Shown here: in pieces, positions 48,059 to 63,000 of the stretch
Layout: each line of letters starts with the position of its first letter
Numbering within the stretch: position 1 is the stretch's first letter
NCBI RefSeq assembly: GCF_036370855.1
Contig: NW_026991372.1
Location: 248,001 to 312,000, forward strand
DNA: 64,000 nt
Source of the DNA: Dromaius novaehollandiae
Taxonomy: Eukaryota; Chordata; Aves; Casuariiformes; Dromaiidae
Direction of reading: 5' to 3'
Notes under the pieces: generated by a model
Databases searched by the model: none
Seen by the model: the letters and a program-made list of their open reading frames with translations, nothing else
What the model was told of the DNA's origin: nothing
Position numbers and translations under genes: made by a program

Positions 48059-51000
48059 CTGAAAATGACACAGGCAGATTCCTAAATGACTGCCAAAGCC
48101 CAGGACCGAACGGTCGTGCCGTCCCTGACTCTCTGAGCGAGCACCACTCGAGAAAGCTGGGCAGCTTTCCCTGGGCTCAGTCCTGGGAGAGGGCGGGAAG
48201 GGTGGGAGATGAGTGGTCTGCTTTGCACACTGTCACTGCAAACCCTTGGCCTTCTGCACATAGTCAGCGAGAGAAGCTCTCTCCTGGCACCAAAGCTTCC
48301 TCCATCAGGAGTCTTCCACCTCCCTGTAAGTGGCCAGGAGGCTTCTTCTACTTCAGCCATTTGGCCGAATGTGTGCAAAAGCTTAGTTTCTCAAGAGCCT
48401 GACTTTTCCCAGTGGTTACCCAAAAGACATTCAGAGTTTATCAGGAGCTTCTCTCTCTGGGGATGCAAGAGCACGGAGGCCATGTGCAGCTGACATAAAG
48501 TCATACCCAGGATGAGTATTGGGGCACGACACCAGAGAGAAGGGGCAGCGTTGGGCAGTGGAAGGTGGTGACATCTTTCCATGGAATGCAGGAAGGGCAA
48601 CTGTAACCTACCTGTGCTCAGAAAACTCGTACTGTGCTCTCTCAGCCACTGGCTGTCTGCGTTTTCCAGGATAACACCTAGTCGCACAATGCAAATAAGT
48701 AAACATCAAGGCACTTCCTGTGGTAGCCCTAATTCCCAATCTAGTCGCTTCCTGGTCTTGGACAATGGATGATAGGCTTTGGGGAGCAGGGGAAAGCTAG
48801 AAATACCAAACCAGAAGGGTCCCTCCCGCTTTAAAGTTCCTGGGGAGAAGCAGGAGGCAGAGCTGAGCAACTGTGTGCGCCAGGGGCCAAGCCTAATGTG
48901 CAGCACTAATTCCACTGTGCCTTTGCTAGAGACTTCAGCCCCTTTACAGCCTGTAACTAATTCCTCCTGCTGCCACCCTCCTAAGGCAGGTGACTGTCCC
49001 TGGTGCCACTGCAGAGAAAGTGGAGATTGTCCTTTGCTGTCTCTTGCAGGGAGGAGCAGAAGAGAATATCAGCTTTGTCTCTTACCAGCTAATCGGATGG
49101 CTGCAGTCCGCATCCCCCAACACGAGCTCCAGAAGTAGGTCTGGAGGGTGTCATAGACGCTTTCCAGAAGCTCTGGCATGTCTCTGGCCTGGTAGAAAAC
49201 AGAGAAACAGGAGTTCTTTGGCTGAAAAGGCCCTGCCATTGACCCTTGGCAAAGAGGGCAGATGAACTAGGAGAGGAAGGAAAGAGACGGAGGCTGCAAG
49301 GGACTGACAGTTCCCATCATTGCCATGCTAGTTCCCACCCTACCACTTCCCAGAAGGCCACTCCATGCTCCAGGTCTCTGAGCCAGGGAAAGTCACTGCC
49401 ACCAGGCAGTCTCACCCTGGGCCACAGCTTACTCACCAGGTGACTGCAGACAGCTTCCTGGAGCTCTTCTGCACTCTTCTCGGTGTTCAGTGCAACTTGG
49501 GTTTGCAGCTTCTGCAGGCCCAGGAATGGAGTGCAGAGCAGGAAAGTGCTTCGACAGGCCTGAAAAGGAGAGTTGCCCCAGCTCAGCCCTCCCCAGGACC
49601 AGCGAGGTGCCTTTCAAGGGACCTCATTGAGCTGAGCCCTGCTGTTCTCTTTCAAGAGGGGGGGATGTTTCACTCAACGCCATTTATAGAAAGGAGAGGG
49701 GAGGGATTGCAACAGCAGCCATCGTTCCCCTGGCCTGGTATGTGGCACTCCAGAGAGAGTATCGGTGCCTGAGAGCTGTCGCCGCACGATAGCTGTTAAC
49801 TGATGTGCCCTTGGGAGAAGCCCCGGATCTCAGGAAGCAGGGGAGATCAGAAGGGACATGGTCAGCAAAGGCTTGGAGGCCTGAGCACTGCGGAGTCTGG
49901 GAAGACTGTCCTGCACCTCAAACAGAAAATGCTGTTGGAAGAGTTTGAGGTTGTCTTTCCATGCAGAGACATTATCAGGAAGGCCAGTATTGCTCTGCTG
50001 TTACCATGTAGCACCCTCCTCATGAAGAAAGAAGTGAAAGGTGGCTCTTACATTGCAAACTTCTGGATCTGGGTCCTGAAGATGGAGCATAATTCTGGTC
50101 CACGTAGAAGTTGTAATTTCTTTGCCGAGAAAAGATTTCCATTTCCTCTTGGCAGAGGAGGCCAGGACTCCATACAAGGTGAAGGCTGAGGAACGAAGGA
50201 CTGCCTCGTCCTGCAATCAGGAAACCCCAGTCACCAAGTTGCTGCCTAGGACCCCAAAACAAACATCTCCTGGCCAGCCAAATGCTGAGCCCATATCCTG
50301 AGCAATGGTTCTAGGCAGTTTGTCCAAGGCCAGAGGATCAAGAGAATCCATTTCTTTGAAAGACACCATTTGGCATCAAGAAAGGGTTGCCTTATGCTGA
50401 GTCTTTCCTTGTCCATTGCTCAGCTTCTCAGGACCGTGCCTCCTGAGCTACTGGGCACTTAGGCTTTTGGTCTCCGAGGTCCTCAAACACTTTACTGGCA
50501 CCTGACAGAGAGCTAAAAACCTAGAAGCTCTTGGACTCCAAAGTTCCCAGACTCAGAGCCACCTGGCAGCCTCACACGTTCCTAAGGCTTCAGGGCTTTC
50601 ACACAGAGACAGCCCTCCAGGTGGCCTGTAAGGGAGTTGTAAACAGTCAGTTTCCATTTCCCTCAGAAAAAGAAAAAAAACCCCTCAGATTCAAAAGGCT
50701 CTACAAAATGGAATACTTGATTCCAGTTGGTACTGCTCTGTGGAAGAACTCCGGCTCAGAAGACTCTGTTGTGGTCTGTCGTACCACAGCATGGGCACCT
50801 CTCATGTCAGAGCAAGTGAACTCCCGCCATTTGCGAGGAGCATCTAAGCAAGTCTTCCAGACTGTAGAGGCCATGGAGAGGAAGAGGCAGTCCAAGGCAC
50901 AAGCCCTCCTTTCCAGGGTAGATGCTGAAAAGACCCAGGGTACAGAGCTAGGCAAAGGAGACCCTCAACACCCCTCTTCCTCTCCATTGACAATGAAAGA

Positions 51001-54000
51001 ACCTGTGAGGGCTAGACCAGACATGGAGAACTACTGTGAAGGGAGGTGACGTCCTCCCTCAGTGTCCAGCCTTTCTTCACTCCTTCCCGAGGGCAATCCA
51101 AAGGTGATTAGCTCGCTATGGAGCTAGGAATCAGCAGACATCATCCCAAGTCTTATCAGTTTCTCTTCAGGCTTTTCTAGGAATGAGGCTTCTTCCCTGA
51201 ACCCAAACAGTCCTCATCTGTGCTTGCTAACATCATACCTTTCAGATGATCTCACAGACTACTAAAACAAGAGTTACCTACTGCTCGTTCACTTACGACA
51301 TCAAAGAAAGTCTTGGTATAAAGGGCGATTTCTTTAAAGGTGACTCCAATGTCCTTCTCTCCCAGCTCTGCCACCACTTTCGCCAGAGCTGACAAACTCT
51401 CGCCCACGATCTCAGAAGAGGTGACGTCCTTGATGGCCCTCATTAACGCCTTCAGAATGGCCTTCTTGTGCTTTCTCAGCTGTCAAAGCAGAAGGCACAC
51501 AAGAGCTCCTCACCATTCATGCCTACAGCAGAAGTTCTTTACCATTTCTCCCAAGAACAGAATTGGCAAGAAACCAGTCCAGAGCACACCTTAGCCCAAG
51601 GCTACACACTCTGTCTCCAGTTGCACCTTTGAAGCCAGAGTGATGTCGGAGAATGGAGCATGGTCTTAAGACACACCAGAATTTCCCTGTTGTGGTTGGT
51701 CCAGCTTCTGTAAGCCTTGTGCAGCTCTTTACCAGGACCTGTCTGGTTAGGAGCTTTCTGTAGTGAGTGCAAGCTCATGCTCACCTTCTCAGGTGCTCCA
51801 CTGGCCAGATTGCCCAGGCCCCTCACTGCCATCCGGCGCACAGTGCTGCTGGCATCCAGGGATTTGTCCACCAATGCACGGCGGACAGGCTGAAGCAGCT
51901 TCCATTTCTGAAGCACTGGCGCCTTCATCAGCTAGAAAAGAGCACCATGACCATTAGCATTAGATTGATCCTGAGCACTCATGGCACATGCGTAACTGTT
52001 CATGGATTCCAGCATGGCTGGGATACTTTCTGCTAGGATCTTCCTGGAGAAAGAGATGGCCGAGACAGCAGCTTGCAAAGACAACTGCTCTCAAGCCTTC
52101 CTTTTCCACCTTCTGTCTTACCTCAGCAAAGAAAGATGCTGCCATGATCCTCAGGTTTGCTGATGGCGAGTCCAGCCATGGCAAGACAGCACGTATGGTG
52201 GTCAGCGTGACCACATCAGTTTGGAGGAGAACACTGCACACACAACACAAGAAGACAAGAAGGCGACAGAGTATGAGGTTCCAACAGTCAGCTGCTGTGA
52301 TGCAGACGGTCATCTTTGGCAACTCAGGACAGCCTCCCCAGGCAGATATGCTGGAGAGGTTCCCATCCAGACCGTTTCTGGCTTACAGTCACCCCCAAGA
52401 AGGAGAGAAGGCCTCCACAAGGCTCTTACCTAGTCAGCAGACACATGCCCTCATGGTATGTCCGGGGATTTTCAAGAAAAGCCCATGTGTTCTGCTTCCG
52501 GAGAATCCCCATCCATTTCTCACTGATGCACTTGCAGAGCACAGTATCTAATGCTTTGATGGAAAGCCTGATTGAAAAGAATATACATATATCAGAATCG
52601 GAGCACTTGAGACTGTGTCAGGATCACTAAGGAAGCTCAGCCACTTTCAGAGGCACTCATTAACTTCTTCCAAGCCCCAGCGAGTAATACTCAAAGCACC
52701 CCCTGAAAGCACACTTCATAATCCCAAAGGGCATCAGGCTAAAAGGAAACTGGCATGATCACTCGCTTTGATGCCCCCAAACTCACTGAACACAGGGGAA
52801 AACCCAGAAGCCTCAACTTCTTTGATGCTAGAACCTGAGGGGTCTTCTGCAGTACCAGAGTACCATTTATGCAAAAGATGCACAACAAGGTCCTCCGAGC
52901 TGGGGAAATGAATTGCAGTGGGCAGGAATCACCATGCTGTCGCTGCATCACCACTTGTGAGTTCCCTGAACAGACCAGGAACAGTAGAACAGGAGGCCCA
53001 GCACAGCTTGAGGGGACAGTCGCCCTTGCAAGGCCAAGAGGTACTTTGTTCTCTATCATTCATATAAGCAAAGTCTCTCAGGGTTCATACACCAAAAAGA
53101 AAAAAAAGAGAGAGAGAAAAACAAACAGCACCCCAAGCGATGTTTGGAAACCTGCTGTGGCCACTGTCTGGACAAAGAGAAATTCAGTTCTGGTTTCCTA
53201 AGGAAAGGATTAAACATGGTGACAGCAGAAATCTTGTCCATGGAGCACAGAAGCCTCTCTCATAGGAAGAACAGCTACCTTCAAGGCTATAAGACTGGAA
53301 GGACCAGAAGGATGTCCTGCCATATCCTCCAGTGCTGACAAACGGGTCGACTCAGCTGAAGGCCAGGGAGCTGTCTCCACTCATGTCTGGTGAGGCAGGA
53401 ATGTTCCTGCTTTCATCAAACCCCAATCATTGAATAACTGAGACTTTTGATTCAGAAGCACTTCCAAAGGGGAATAAAATCATCCAAGGATGCCCAGGGA
53501 AGACTAATAACAAAGTAGACAAAAACCAAGCCCAAAGAAATAGATGAAACAGCAGAATTCCCTGTGCATGACACAGAGTAAACCAATAGGTGAATTTTAG
53601 CTGTGCTGAGAGGGCCAGTTCCGCCTTCATTTCTGCTGTAGCTTTTCCTCACCAGGGCCACACAAGATTTTCTTCAGACTAGCTCCCACCAGCCTACTTT
53701 TTCAAAAGCATATTGAGCTCATGCTAGGGCACAAGAGACAACTCACAGGCTTTTTAAGAAAGTGGAGCAAAGCCTGACAAGAACGCAGAGAGAGGAGACA
53801 GACATAGACAGAGACTGGCTTGGTGAGGTGAGCTAAAGCTGCATCCTTCATCTCTGCCCGTTTTGCTCATTACCTGCAAGGACTGCTGCCTTCACCACTT
53901 GCCACAAGGACTGGCTCGTCTTCAACTCTTCCTGCAGATGAAGGCAGCTCCTTTCCAAGAGTGTTGCTGATTTGTTTCAGCAGCATTGGAAACAGCCGTG

Positions 54001-57000
54001 GCAGCAGGAGAGACACACTTTCCCGGGGCTCCAGGGAATACACCAGCTCACGGATGGCACAGGTTACCTATGAAGAAATGCCGTCACAAAGCACTTGGAA
54101 AGGAAGAGCTTTTGCCACCACTTACCCCACCTGCCTGCCCGCCTGCCTGGCTGCTCTCCTCTGGAGCTCTGACTTCTGCCACAAGCTTGTGGATGGGCAA
54201 CAACAAGCTCTCACAGCTTCTCACAGTGATCAAAATGAGAATGACCCAGCAAAGCACACTGTGAGGCTTCTGCGTGTGGATTTACAAGTGCCTGTGTACC
54301 AGGAGGATGTCCAACCCCTCGCTTTCATTCCACAGGATCCTCAGCCAAAGAGGGGCAGAAATGTCACTTCACATACCATGAGAGGCTCCAGCGCAGCCAG
54401 ATTGTCGCTCCCTTCCTCATCGAGGCAGTTGCTTCTGGCGGGGGTGTCTTCAGCGCTCTCCACTTTGCCCATTAGCAACTGGAGCATTTCAATTGCAAAG
54501 ATGCCTCTGCCAAGAGTCCTCCACAGCTCCACGGTATCACTGCAGGTGAACAGTTTACCCGTGATCGCGTGTACTCTTGGGCCTGCAGCCCCTCAAAGGC
54601 AGGTTAAATACTCCCCCCCTCCCAGCGCGGAGCTTTAGCAGCCCCAGTCCCTGGCAAGTCACAAGCACATGCTCTGGCAACAGTCGGACTTTTCTCCTCG
54701 GGGAGAGAGACAACTGGCTGCTGAACAGAGTCCCCTCTAGTGCCGCCAGGCTGTGGCGTCTCTGGGCTCCTGAAGTGGAAGGAGAGGGGAGGGGAACCTA
54801 CCTGTCCATGGGCAGGTGTCTCTGGAGGAGGCTGTTGGTTACTGCCTCAGGGTGATAGCAGCCCAGGACAGACACTGCCTCAAAGAGGAACTCCTTCAGG
54901 CTGCCCTGCTGAGCAGCTGGCAGATGATCGTAAAGGATTGTCAGGATTTCTGGCACCTGGAAGGGACAAGGAAAGAACAGCCGTTGTTTTAGGCCTTTCC
55001 TAGGGCTTCCCTTAAAGCCAGACCAATTCTTCAGCACATGAGCAAGTCCTGCTTCCTTGACCATTTGTCGAGATCTCACCCTAAACTTCAGCCCTACCAC
55101 TCCACACAGTGGAGGGTTTTCTTTTGGGTCTAAGTGTGCTCCTTGCCCTCTCACGCACACAGATGTGCTGTCATTGCACATGCCTTGGCTCCCTTCTGTT
55201 TTCAGCTTCTCTTCTCATGCACACAAAAGACATTTTAGCGTTTCACCCAGAGCAGTCTGAACGCTTCTAACTATGTGCTTGAAATAATGCAACATCAAGA
55301 CCTAACACATTCTTCACACCTTCCGAAGATACCATGCAGTGCCTGCACAAGGGCCTTCAGGTCCTTCCTGGAGGAACCAGCTCTCCAGGGATACTTGTCC
55401 TTGCCTCCAGCCTCCTCATTTCTCATAGATTTAACACCTTCCCCAGAGGGAACAACTTTGCTCTGGAGGAAGACATTTGGCAGATCCTTTCACCGCCAGA
55501 AACTGTGGCCGTAGCCTGCACAGAGCAAAACTACTCACTTCTCCTGTGGATGACAGCCATCAAGACACTATCTGTCTGCTCTTTTTCCCCACAGGACAGA
55601 CACCAAGCGATCTGCTGACCACGTATGAAAGGAACAGAGCCCAGGAGAAAAGATGGCTGGCACCATTCACCAGTGGACCCCGAGACGCAGCACAGACCAG
55701 AGAAAGGGGGGGGCTCAACTAAATTGTGTCTATCAGATTTGCTCCTTCTTGGCACTGTGTCTGGAACAGTTGGAGACTTTGCTCCAGAAGGGTTTGTATT
55801 GCTGGCACCAGATGCACAGTAGCTCTTGGATTAGGTTGCCAGGACTTCAGCTGGATAAACAAGACATTCTTGGCTCTGCATGCAAGATGCATTTCTGCAG
55901 ACCACAGCAGCTAGACAAGGGGTAGTGCAGCAGCTCAGTGTCAAAGTTCCAACTCTAAAGATAAACAAGGGGTGTTTTACCTCCAGCAACATTTCTCTTC
56001 CACATTCCTTCAGGAAGATGAGCATCCACTCGCCTGCTGCCCTAGCACAAGTGGGGCTGAAGGACAGCATGCTGCCCAGGACAGCCTTCAGAAAGCCTCT
56101 TGCCTGCTCTGAGCAAAAGGATTTGCATGCAACCTGGAGAGAAATGAGAAACAGGAGAAACAACATCAGAAGTCTGCTTCCTCTCTTACAAGCAAAGGAC
56201 AAGAAAACTTGAGCAGCTTCTCAGTTCAGCCATTAGCTAATCCTGAAGGTGGCAGGTGCTTTGTATTCCAATTGCACATACAACTTCTTCTTTTGATTTA
56301 TGAAGCTCATAGAGTTGGAAGGCTCTTCCATGAGGTCGGTTGCTTGCCTACACAACTTATGTTCTTAAAATAACTCTCAAGAGCTGGCAAGCTAATACAT
56401 GTTAAAATAAAGAGAAAGCCATCGGGCTAAGGAACTTCCCTGCTTTGCTTCAACAGCTCACTTTCCCCAGATGGAGAGTGTTTGGGTGTGGATGGATGAA
56501 AACAAACACACAAACTCATAGAAACTTCATGGAGTCTACTTCTTTCCCCAGTGGGAACGCTAGATATTGTTATGCTTCAAAACCCTCTTACTACTTGCTA
56601 ACAACAGAGGCCCCATTGCTATAGGCCACTCTGAAAGGGGAGAGAAATCTTGGAAGTAAAGAAGAGAAAAGTGATGGGAGCTGAGCCACCAGGTAGCCAC
56701 AGCTCTGGCTTTGGAGTCAGTAACCTTTGCGATTTTGGAAGAGGTCCTCAGCAGCGAATCCACATCTGCAGCCACTAGATCCTCACAGAAGTGATTCAGA
56801 TCCACTTCCCTTGTGTGCATAACCTTGCCTAAAAGAAACACAGGTGGGAAAGGATAGGCACATTTTCTGAAAATGAACCCCCAGTCCACAGCCATTGATC
56901 AAGGAATCACCAAATGGTGGTAGGGAATTCCACAGGGGTAGTGCAGGACCCTTCTGAACTCTGGGTGCAGCATTTTACGAGTCAGGCCATCAGATTCTGC

Positions 57001-60000
57001 TCTATGCCAGTCAGAAAAAACACTCTCCTTCTCCTACAGCAGTTTTCAGACTATACCTATTGTCCTCAACTATGGCTCCTCTTTTTCTCAGCCCCTCCAT
57101 CCCATGTGCAAGCACAGGTCACACCTATCCTCTGACTGGGAGGAGGGTCTCCATAGATTCATCAGCGTGGACAGGTGATGCTGACCAAAGTTCACTCCAG
57201 AAGCCCAGGTGTACAACTCCCTTCTAAACAATTTCTCAACTGGGATCATTACTTTGTCTCTACAAAGCTAGAAAGTGCTGTCCTCTAATCCTTGGTGCCT
57301 GAGAGTGCTGCCCTGAGACAGAAATGTGGGAGGGCTCTCATTCTCCACAGCACCCAGAAGTGCCCCTGAGGCAGGGCTGCTCAGAGAACTTCCCCAGGCC
57401 TCCCTTGTGCTATGGCCAGGAGGGAAAAGAATGACCAAGGTCTGGATGCAAGAAACCAGCAGTCTGCTGTCCATTACTCTTCTCCTCTGGCAATGGAGCC
57501 CCCTCCCTGCACATTGCCTCTGCTGCCAGACAGGGAAGAGAGGGAAGAGCAGGCGGAAGGAAGTGGGAAGCAATGACTGTTCTTCTCACCTTGTGTTGAG
57601 AGAAGGCAGCTGATACAGTCGACTGCCCGCTGGCGTGATGTGGCCAGGGAGTCACAGCTGAGAGGCCCCAGCACTCCAATCATGGAGCCAAACTGCTCAG
57701 AAGAGTTTTCTCTCTGGTAGAAATCAAAGAAAGAAGAAAGTTCTCAGGCTGCAGGAGTGGCCCTTCAACCTTCTCCTTCTGACACTGACTCCTGACCCAC
57801 AGCAGGGCATCTGGATTGACAGAAGCTCAGCTTTATCCTCCCAGGAGATTAGCAACCCAGAGCACAACTCTGAGCAAACCTCCCTGCCAGGGAAGCAGAA
57901 GGGCTTAAGAAGCAATGCTGTCTTGGTGGCAGATGGGTGCTGAGGTTAGGGCAGAGCTGCAGAGAAGACCTGCAGGGCCTCCTGGCTCGCCAGGGCTGCC
58001 CTCGTCTTGGTTCCCTGAGAGACTCCAGCTGAACCCACAAGCACTCCCAAAGAGTTTTGGGAAGAGGGAGTCAATACTCACAGCATCCTCCAGTCTCTCG
58101 GTGTAAGTCTTTAGCAGATGAGTGCAGGCATAAAGGGCCCTCTCTCTCTCCCACTCTTTCCCAGAACGGAGCCAGGCCTCTAGGAGCTGTTGGAAGACCA
58201 CAGCTAGATCAGGGCATGCATCGTTTGCACGCACACACACTCACACACACACACACACACTCCTTTACAGTCTCCCACCTTTTCTTCCCCCAGGAACCAC
58301 ACTAAGGATACACTGGCCTCCATGGGAATTCATCACCGCTGTGAGGTACACAAACACTGAAGGCTTCTTATATTAGTGTATCTGATACTTGCACACAGCA
58401 CTCACTCATCAGCAAAGATTGGGAGTGCCTTGTATCCGTCCACCATGGCCATCTTGGCAACAGCTCCCATTGCAACATGCCCTGACAACCAATAATACAA
58501 CTCCTACAGCCACGACGGGCCATAGTTTTCTCCACCTCCAGGGAAGAATTGCATGCCTTGCACCTGCCTCCAGAGCATCTCCTATTCTCAGATGATCCCC
58601 TAAAGCGTGAGGCCCTCCATCCTTGGCTCTCCTCTTGACAAAAGAGAGTTTCCCTTTCTCCTCTTTGCTACTCACGTGAAAGGTTTCCTTGAGCCATGAC
58701 AAGGTCAGCTCTTCCTCAAGACTTGTCATGAGGCGAGCAAGAGCTTCCAGGGATCGTGCATAGAGAGCCTAAAAGCAAGAGAGAAGGAGTGGTAGCTGAA
58801 ATCAGAGAGCCTCAGAACTCAGCCAGAGAGGCTGCCAGCATTCAGTGCATGATAAGGTGCAGCTCTGAACATGCAGAGCAGCAGAGGGGGATTGACAGCT
58901 ACCTCTGCATGCTCAGCATCATCTGCTGCCTCCCCTTCTTTTGTCTGCTCAAGGGGAGGAAGGGGAAATAGGCTTCGGAAGCACTCCTGAAGAAGATGAC
59001 AGTTTTCCTTCTGGGTCAGAGATGGCTTGATCTTGCTGGCAGAAGACAAAAGAAAGAGTTCAGAAAGGACACTTGCTACTCTTTGCCAGAGGGGGTCCAG
59101 TGGCAGCTAGAGTTCATCTGAAGCTGGAGCCCCAGTTCCCAACACTGCTGTTCCATGAAGAGGGAGCACTTCCGCCAACTCCCATGGATTCTTGCCCATC
59201 AGACTCCCAGGGTACAGAGAGCCGGGAGCTCTCTTCCCCCAGCCAGCCAGCCAGCCAGCCAGCCAGCAGCCTTTCTGCAGCCCAGACCACTCTCTGTTCC
59301 ACACTTCTCCAATCTACAGCCTCAGGCCATCTCTCTCCAACACTGGGCTCCAGGATCTGTACCGCATCACATCTTCCAGGATCATACAAAACGGGGACCA
59401 TCACCTCACCCCACACCAAAGGCAGCTTCTCACCCCACACTCAGGTCAACTGTGAAGCTTCAATCAGCTCCTCTGTGACATGCGGAGGAATACCCAGCAC
59501 ACAGGAGGAAAAGCCCTACCTCAAGTGCTCCACCGCAAGAATTGCCCTGTAGCGAACGGGAGAAGCCACGCAATCCAGGGGCTCCTGCTTCATGAAGTCC
59601 TGCAGGTCACAGAGAGACAGGTACACAGAGGTCAGAGGGCAGGAAAGAAGAGGGCCTTGCCTCAGCAAGAAGAGCAGATTCTTCTTCCGCGCGTGTGGCT
59701 AACACAGACAGCCTCCATGCAGGTTTCTCCCAGAACTGCCGGAAGACCGCAGCTCCAGAGAGGACAGACCCACTGCTCTTCCCAGGGATCACCCACAAGC
59801 TGGCAGCACAAGGGACCCTAGTGTGCTGGTGCCTAGGCCTCGGACACTCCCAAGTTTGCCCAAGGCCTTTCTCAGCCCACAGAGAACAGTGCCTCTCTGA
59901 GGAAACCCCTCTCAGTGCACAAACTCTTCTGCAGGACAGCCTCTCTCATTCCATGTCACTCACCAGCACAAGCTCCAGCAGCACCCTCTTCGAAGCAAAG

Positions 60001-63000
60001 CTGAAGTTCTCACAGGTGCCAACACCTTGAAGGGCGCAGCTGACTTCTGTGACACTCTGGATTAGGGCCAGCTTGAGTTCTGTGTCCTGAGGACCAGGAA
60101 AGAAAAACAAGGTGACATAGATGAGGAGCTGTTCAAAGGACCAAAGGCCAAAAGATTAACAGGAGGGCCAAAAGATCAACCCAAGGGCCAAAGCTACTCT
60201 CAAAGTGCTGCGGAGGGAAGAAACTGCATCCTCCAGGAGCCTAGGGGGAAGGGCCTCTGGGTCTTATTTCAGTGGAAGGAGATCTCTCCTGGGATCCTAG
60301 GAAGACATGGACTACCTGGAAGCAGAAAGGAGCTTTCCCCAGCTTCCTACCCAAAAGAGAGCCCCCTGGACTCTGGCCCAAGGCAGTGGGGAAAGCAAAT
60401 CTGGAACAACGGAAACTGGAAATGGGAGAAGGGCAAGGAGCAAGGCTCATTCAGGGAGCATTTACTGGGGCTGGGAAAGTGATGCCCGGTGCCTGCAAGG
60501 TGCAAGGAGAAAGAGTGAGAGTCGGGGAAACAGAAAACACTAGTATGCGAAAGACGGCAGCAGTTCAGATTACCGCCAACACTACAAGGCTGCAGAGACT
60601 CATCTGGAGCCCTCTGTCCCCTGCATGGGGAGCAACGGCTAGAACTGGACCTGGGATACTGCTTGTGCTTCGGGTCTCTGACATCTCAGACAAGTCCCCC
60701 AAAACTCAAAGAACACCAGCAATGACACGGGGATATATGTCAAAGGGATAGAGTGGCAGGTTTGGAACTGGAGATCCAGGACTCTTGTTGAGAGCAGATC
60801 TTTCCAAACAGATGCTCTGTCCCAGTAAGCTCCGGTTCAGAGGAGGGCGGGAGCTAGCTCTAGACTAATTGTCCCGACACCGAGCATTCACAGCTCCTAC
60901 CTGAGGGCTGGTTCTGTACTGGCACAGGATGTTCTCTACAATGTCCATCTCGACCCGGGCAAGAAGCTGCTGCTTGGGTGCATGGAGTGCTATTTTACTG
61001 TAGATGAGCATGACAGCAGCAGCTGTCTTTGCTCTGTTCTCCTTCTGGTGCTCCTGGAAAATTGGGAAAGTCAGGAGGATTCAGTCGAGCCTCTTCATTT
61101 TACCTTAGACTTCCCCTTTGCTTCTAGCTGAGAAACTGCCTCCAAACAGGTACGAGCTTGCCTTTTTCATCCACACTTCTCAAAACATTTCACCAAGTAA
61201 CTCTTCAATGCCTCCGTTAACTCTCTGGGAGAGAGCTGTTCTCCCTCCCACTGTCTCCCTCTCTTGTGTCTAAGAGCTGGAACTCTTAGACAAAGGAGGG
61301 CTGAAGTGCAGAACCTCCTTCCTTGACACCACCAGGAGTTTGAGCACTGCCCATTGACCATCCCTCATTTCAGTTTGCCAGCTGAACTGAAACCACACCC
61401 AACACTGTTCCAATGGCCAGTTGCTGTTTGTTGCCACTGCTGGGGAATTTTGATCCATGACTTTGTAATGGGATCTGTCCTGAAGACGCCTGAAGCACCA
61501 GAACTCCTGGCTACAGGCTTCCGGCAGTTCTTACACAAGCAAAGAAAGCCAAGACAACAGAGAAAACCTGCTTCCCTTACCTTCTGGAGGGTGAAGACCC
61601 TAGGAAGTCTCCTATTCTCCCCAGCAGCAGCAAAGTCGTGGACTGTCTTCAAGGCCAGGTCGAAGTGGCCCTCAGCAGAGGATGCTAACACCGAAATCGG
61701 TCCCTGCAACACAAGGGAAAGAGTGAGTCTGTTTCCATCCCACACATTCATCCCTTTCAAGCTTTCAAGCATATTGCCTGAGGGAATCAGCAGGAAAAAG
61801 CTCCAAGTCAGGCAACGAGATCCAAGCTGCCGAGGGAAAACTGGAGAGCGCAGGGATAGAGAGCACCCACCTCTCTCTCAGAAGGTTCCAGACGTCTGAC
61901 TCTTTCCAAGTAGCTCTGCAGCTGTTCTTCAATGTAGCTGATGTTCTGAGACACTGCCAGTGCTCCCCCCACAGCCTTATAGAGGAAATTCTGAAAGAGA
62001 AGAGGCCAGCGCGAAGAGGTTGCTAACACATCAACCTGTCATCACTGGAGAAGCGGAACACCCAGCTACCACCCCATCTCAAGGACCAAGAGACAGCCAA
62101 GGCACCAAGACTACAAAAACAGCCCATTTCTTGGCCCAGTCCAGTTACCAGCTCTATACAGAGAACTAAAGGAAGAAAAAAAAAAAGACATTATGGAGGG
62201 CTGAGAATAGGAAGCAGTGAAAAGCAACTGTATTGAAAAAAACCATGCAGGGAGAGAAGCATCCTGTGGCTCTGCCACCAAACCTCTCAAGGAAGAAAAG
62301 AGAAGTAAAGACCAAGTCTTAGCAGAGAACCAACCTTCTCCTTGGAAAAGTTTGGATAGTGGGCCATCTGCTGAGTTAACTCGCCATTCAGTTTCACATT
62401 CCAGGTCTCATTCTTTATGGCTTCCAGAGATGTTCTCAGGAACTATGGAGAAAACAAAAAGTGGAGCAAATGCTTCCTCAGGTTTTGTCAAGGTCTTTCT
62501 CTCATTCCAGTGTAACAAGAAGGTGTCTGGGGACAGCTCACACTACGGATAATCCATCTTCCCTTCCCACCCCTTTAATCTGCCCCAGACCCTTCTTCCA
62601 ATATGGCAGCTAAGATCCTTCTGGGTCTCAGGAAACTATAGAGAAAGAGGCAGTGGCGCTTTTAGGACAACAGGCCCAAGTTCTGGGAGAGGACAGGCTT
62701 GCCCAAAACCTCACCGCCAAGACCCCACCTCCCAGCTGTCATAAAATAACTCTGTACCTGCAGCAGACGGCACTCCCATTCTGCGTAGTCCAGGGAGCTC
62801 TCATCTTTTCCTGGGAAACAAGAGGACACAACAGCAGGTCATCTGATTACAGTGAGCCCAAAAGAAGCATCCACACGTCTCCTTTGGAAGCAAAAAGTCC
62901 AGCATTCCCAGGCTACCAGCTCCCAGAATGTACCTGTTCTGTCCGGGCTCAAAGGCAGCTACTCCACCAGCCCCTTTGTGAGTCCAAAGGCACAAGGTAT

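Noticed and set aside
53961-54638. 225-codon + strand reading
   Set aside because: It runs antisense over MROH exons 17 and 18, whose minus-strand coding sequence and splice sites are clear.
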